This document shows, one piece after another, positions 13,027 through 13,053 of a stretch of DNA of 13,053 nucleotides. Source of the stretch: JALHFZ01 sp964483085 (lineage in GTDB: Bacteria > Synergistota > Synergistia > Synergistales > Aminobacteriaceae); the NCBI GenBank assembly GCA_964483085.1, contig CAYZZX010000050.1, positions 1-13,053 on the forward strand. Direction: 5' to 3'. Position 1 is the first letter of the stretch. Each line of letters begins with the position of its first letter. The position numbers were made by a program, and so were the translations under genes. The notes below the pieces were generated by a model, which saw only the letters and a program-made list of their open reading frames with translations, was not told the DNA's origin and did not search any database.

Positions 13027-13053
13027 CCGGGATTCACGGGCCATGCTGGTTCT
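13019..13053 (+). CDS. Second ABC permease (DppC-like), N-terminal fragment cut by the window end
   Basis: An ATG at 13019 overlaps the last eight bases of the DppB-like gene, with GAGGGT about eight bases upstream, and reads MGSRDSRAMLVL to the window edge. Position and overlap are as expected for the DppC partner, whose N-termini are short, polar and Arg-rich. The identification rests mostly on context. Confidence 0.55.
   Translation, partial: MGSRDSRAMLV

Noticed and set aside
1..13053. CRISPR arrays, tRNAs, rRNAs, insertion-sequence transposases
   Set aside because: None seen: no regularly spaced repeats, no tRNA or rRNA signature recognised, and no transposase or integrase motifs in any credible frame.

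Overview
The window looks like part of a Gram-negative-type anaerobe's chromosome of moderately high GC. It carries rubredoxin, ferredoxin-domain MinD ATPases and NifX-family proteins with no oxygen-handling genes. The gene set and codon style fit the Synergistota (Synergistaceae-like), but that is an inference from gene content, since no rRNA or marker gene is present. A 100-N scaffold gap (4958-5057) is flanked by an exact 55-bp duplication, which points to a draft or metagenome assembly. The gene around the gap is very probably intact in the organism.

Layout. (1) 1-3209, minus strand: a CopB-type (CPH motif) P1B copper ATPase, then an unrecognised membrane protein with a GrpE-like C-terminus, then the first codons of another gene at the window edge. 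(2) 3210-3911, plus strand: a strong promoter, a short GTG-started rubredoxin gene, then about 240 nt of apparently structured, non-coding RNA ending in an exceptionally strong intrinsic terminator. (3) 4136-5910, plus: a good sigma70 promoter, a secreted NlpC/P60 cell-wall peptidase carrying the assembly gap, and a broken remnant of an MBL-fold (COG1237-type) gene. (4) 5981-6774, plus: a possible 39-codon small ORF coupled to a divergent cis-prenyltransferase (UppS-like). (5) 6787-7353, minus: a Fur-family regulator that lacks the family's histidine metal site. (6) 7384-10973, plus: a compact six-gene operon of DUF5320, NifX-like, MinD/ferredoxin ATPase, MinD/ferredoxin ATPase, NifX-like and Mrp/NBP35 genes, closed by an intrinsic terminator. 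(7) 11159-12008, plus: a HigBA-type toxin-antitoxin module with its own promoter and a perfect 18-bp palindrome. (8) 12037-13053, plus: the start of a DppBC-type peptide/nickel ABC transporter operon.

The most interesting system is (5)+(6). The fur-family gene and the six-gene operon are divergently transcribed from overlapping promoters, with a near-consensus 7-1-7 Fur box on top of both. No nif gene is present, so the NifX/MinD-ferredoxin/Mrp set probably builds, carries or inserts an iron-sulfur or other metallocofactor for an unknown client under iron-type control. The regulator has only one histidine in the whole protein, so what it senses is an open question. Secondary points of interest are the structured 3' region after rubredoxin, the truncated MBL gene, the active-site changes in the UppS-like enzyme and the membrane-anchored GrpE-like protein.
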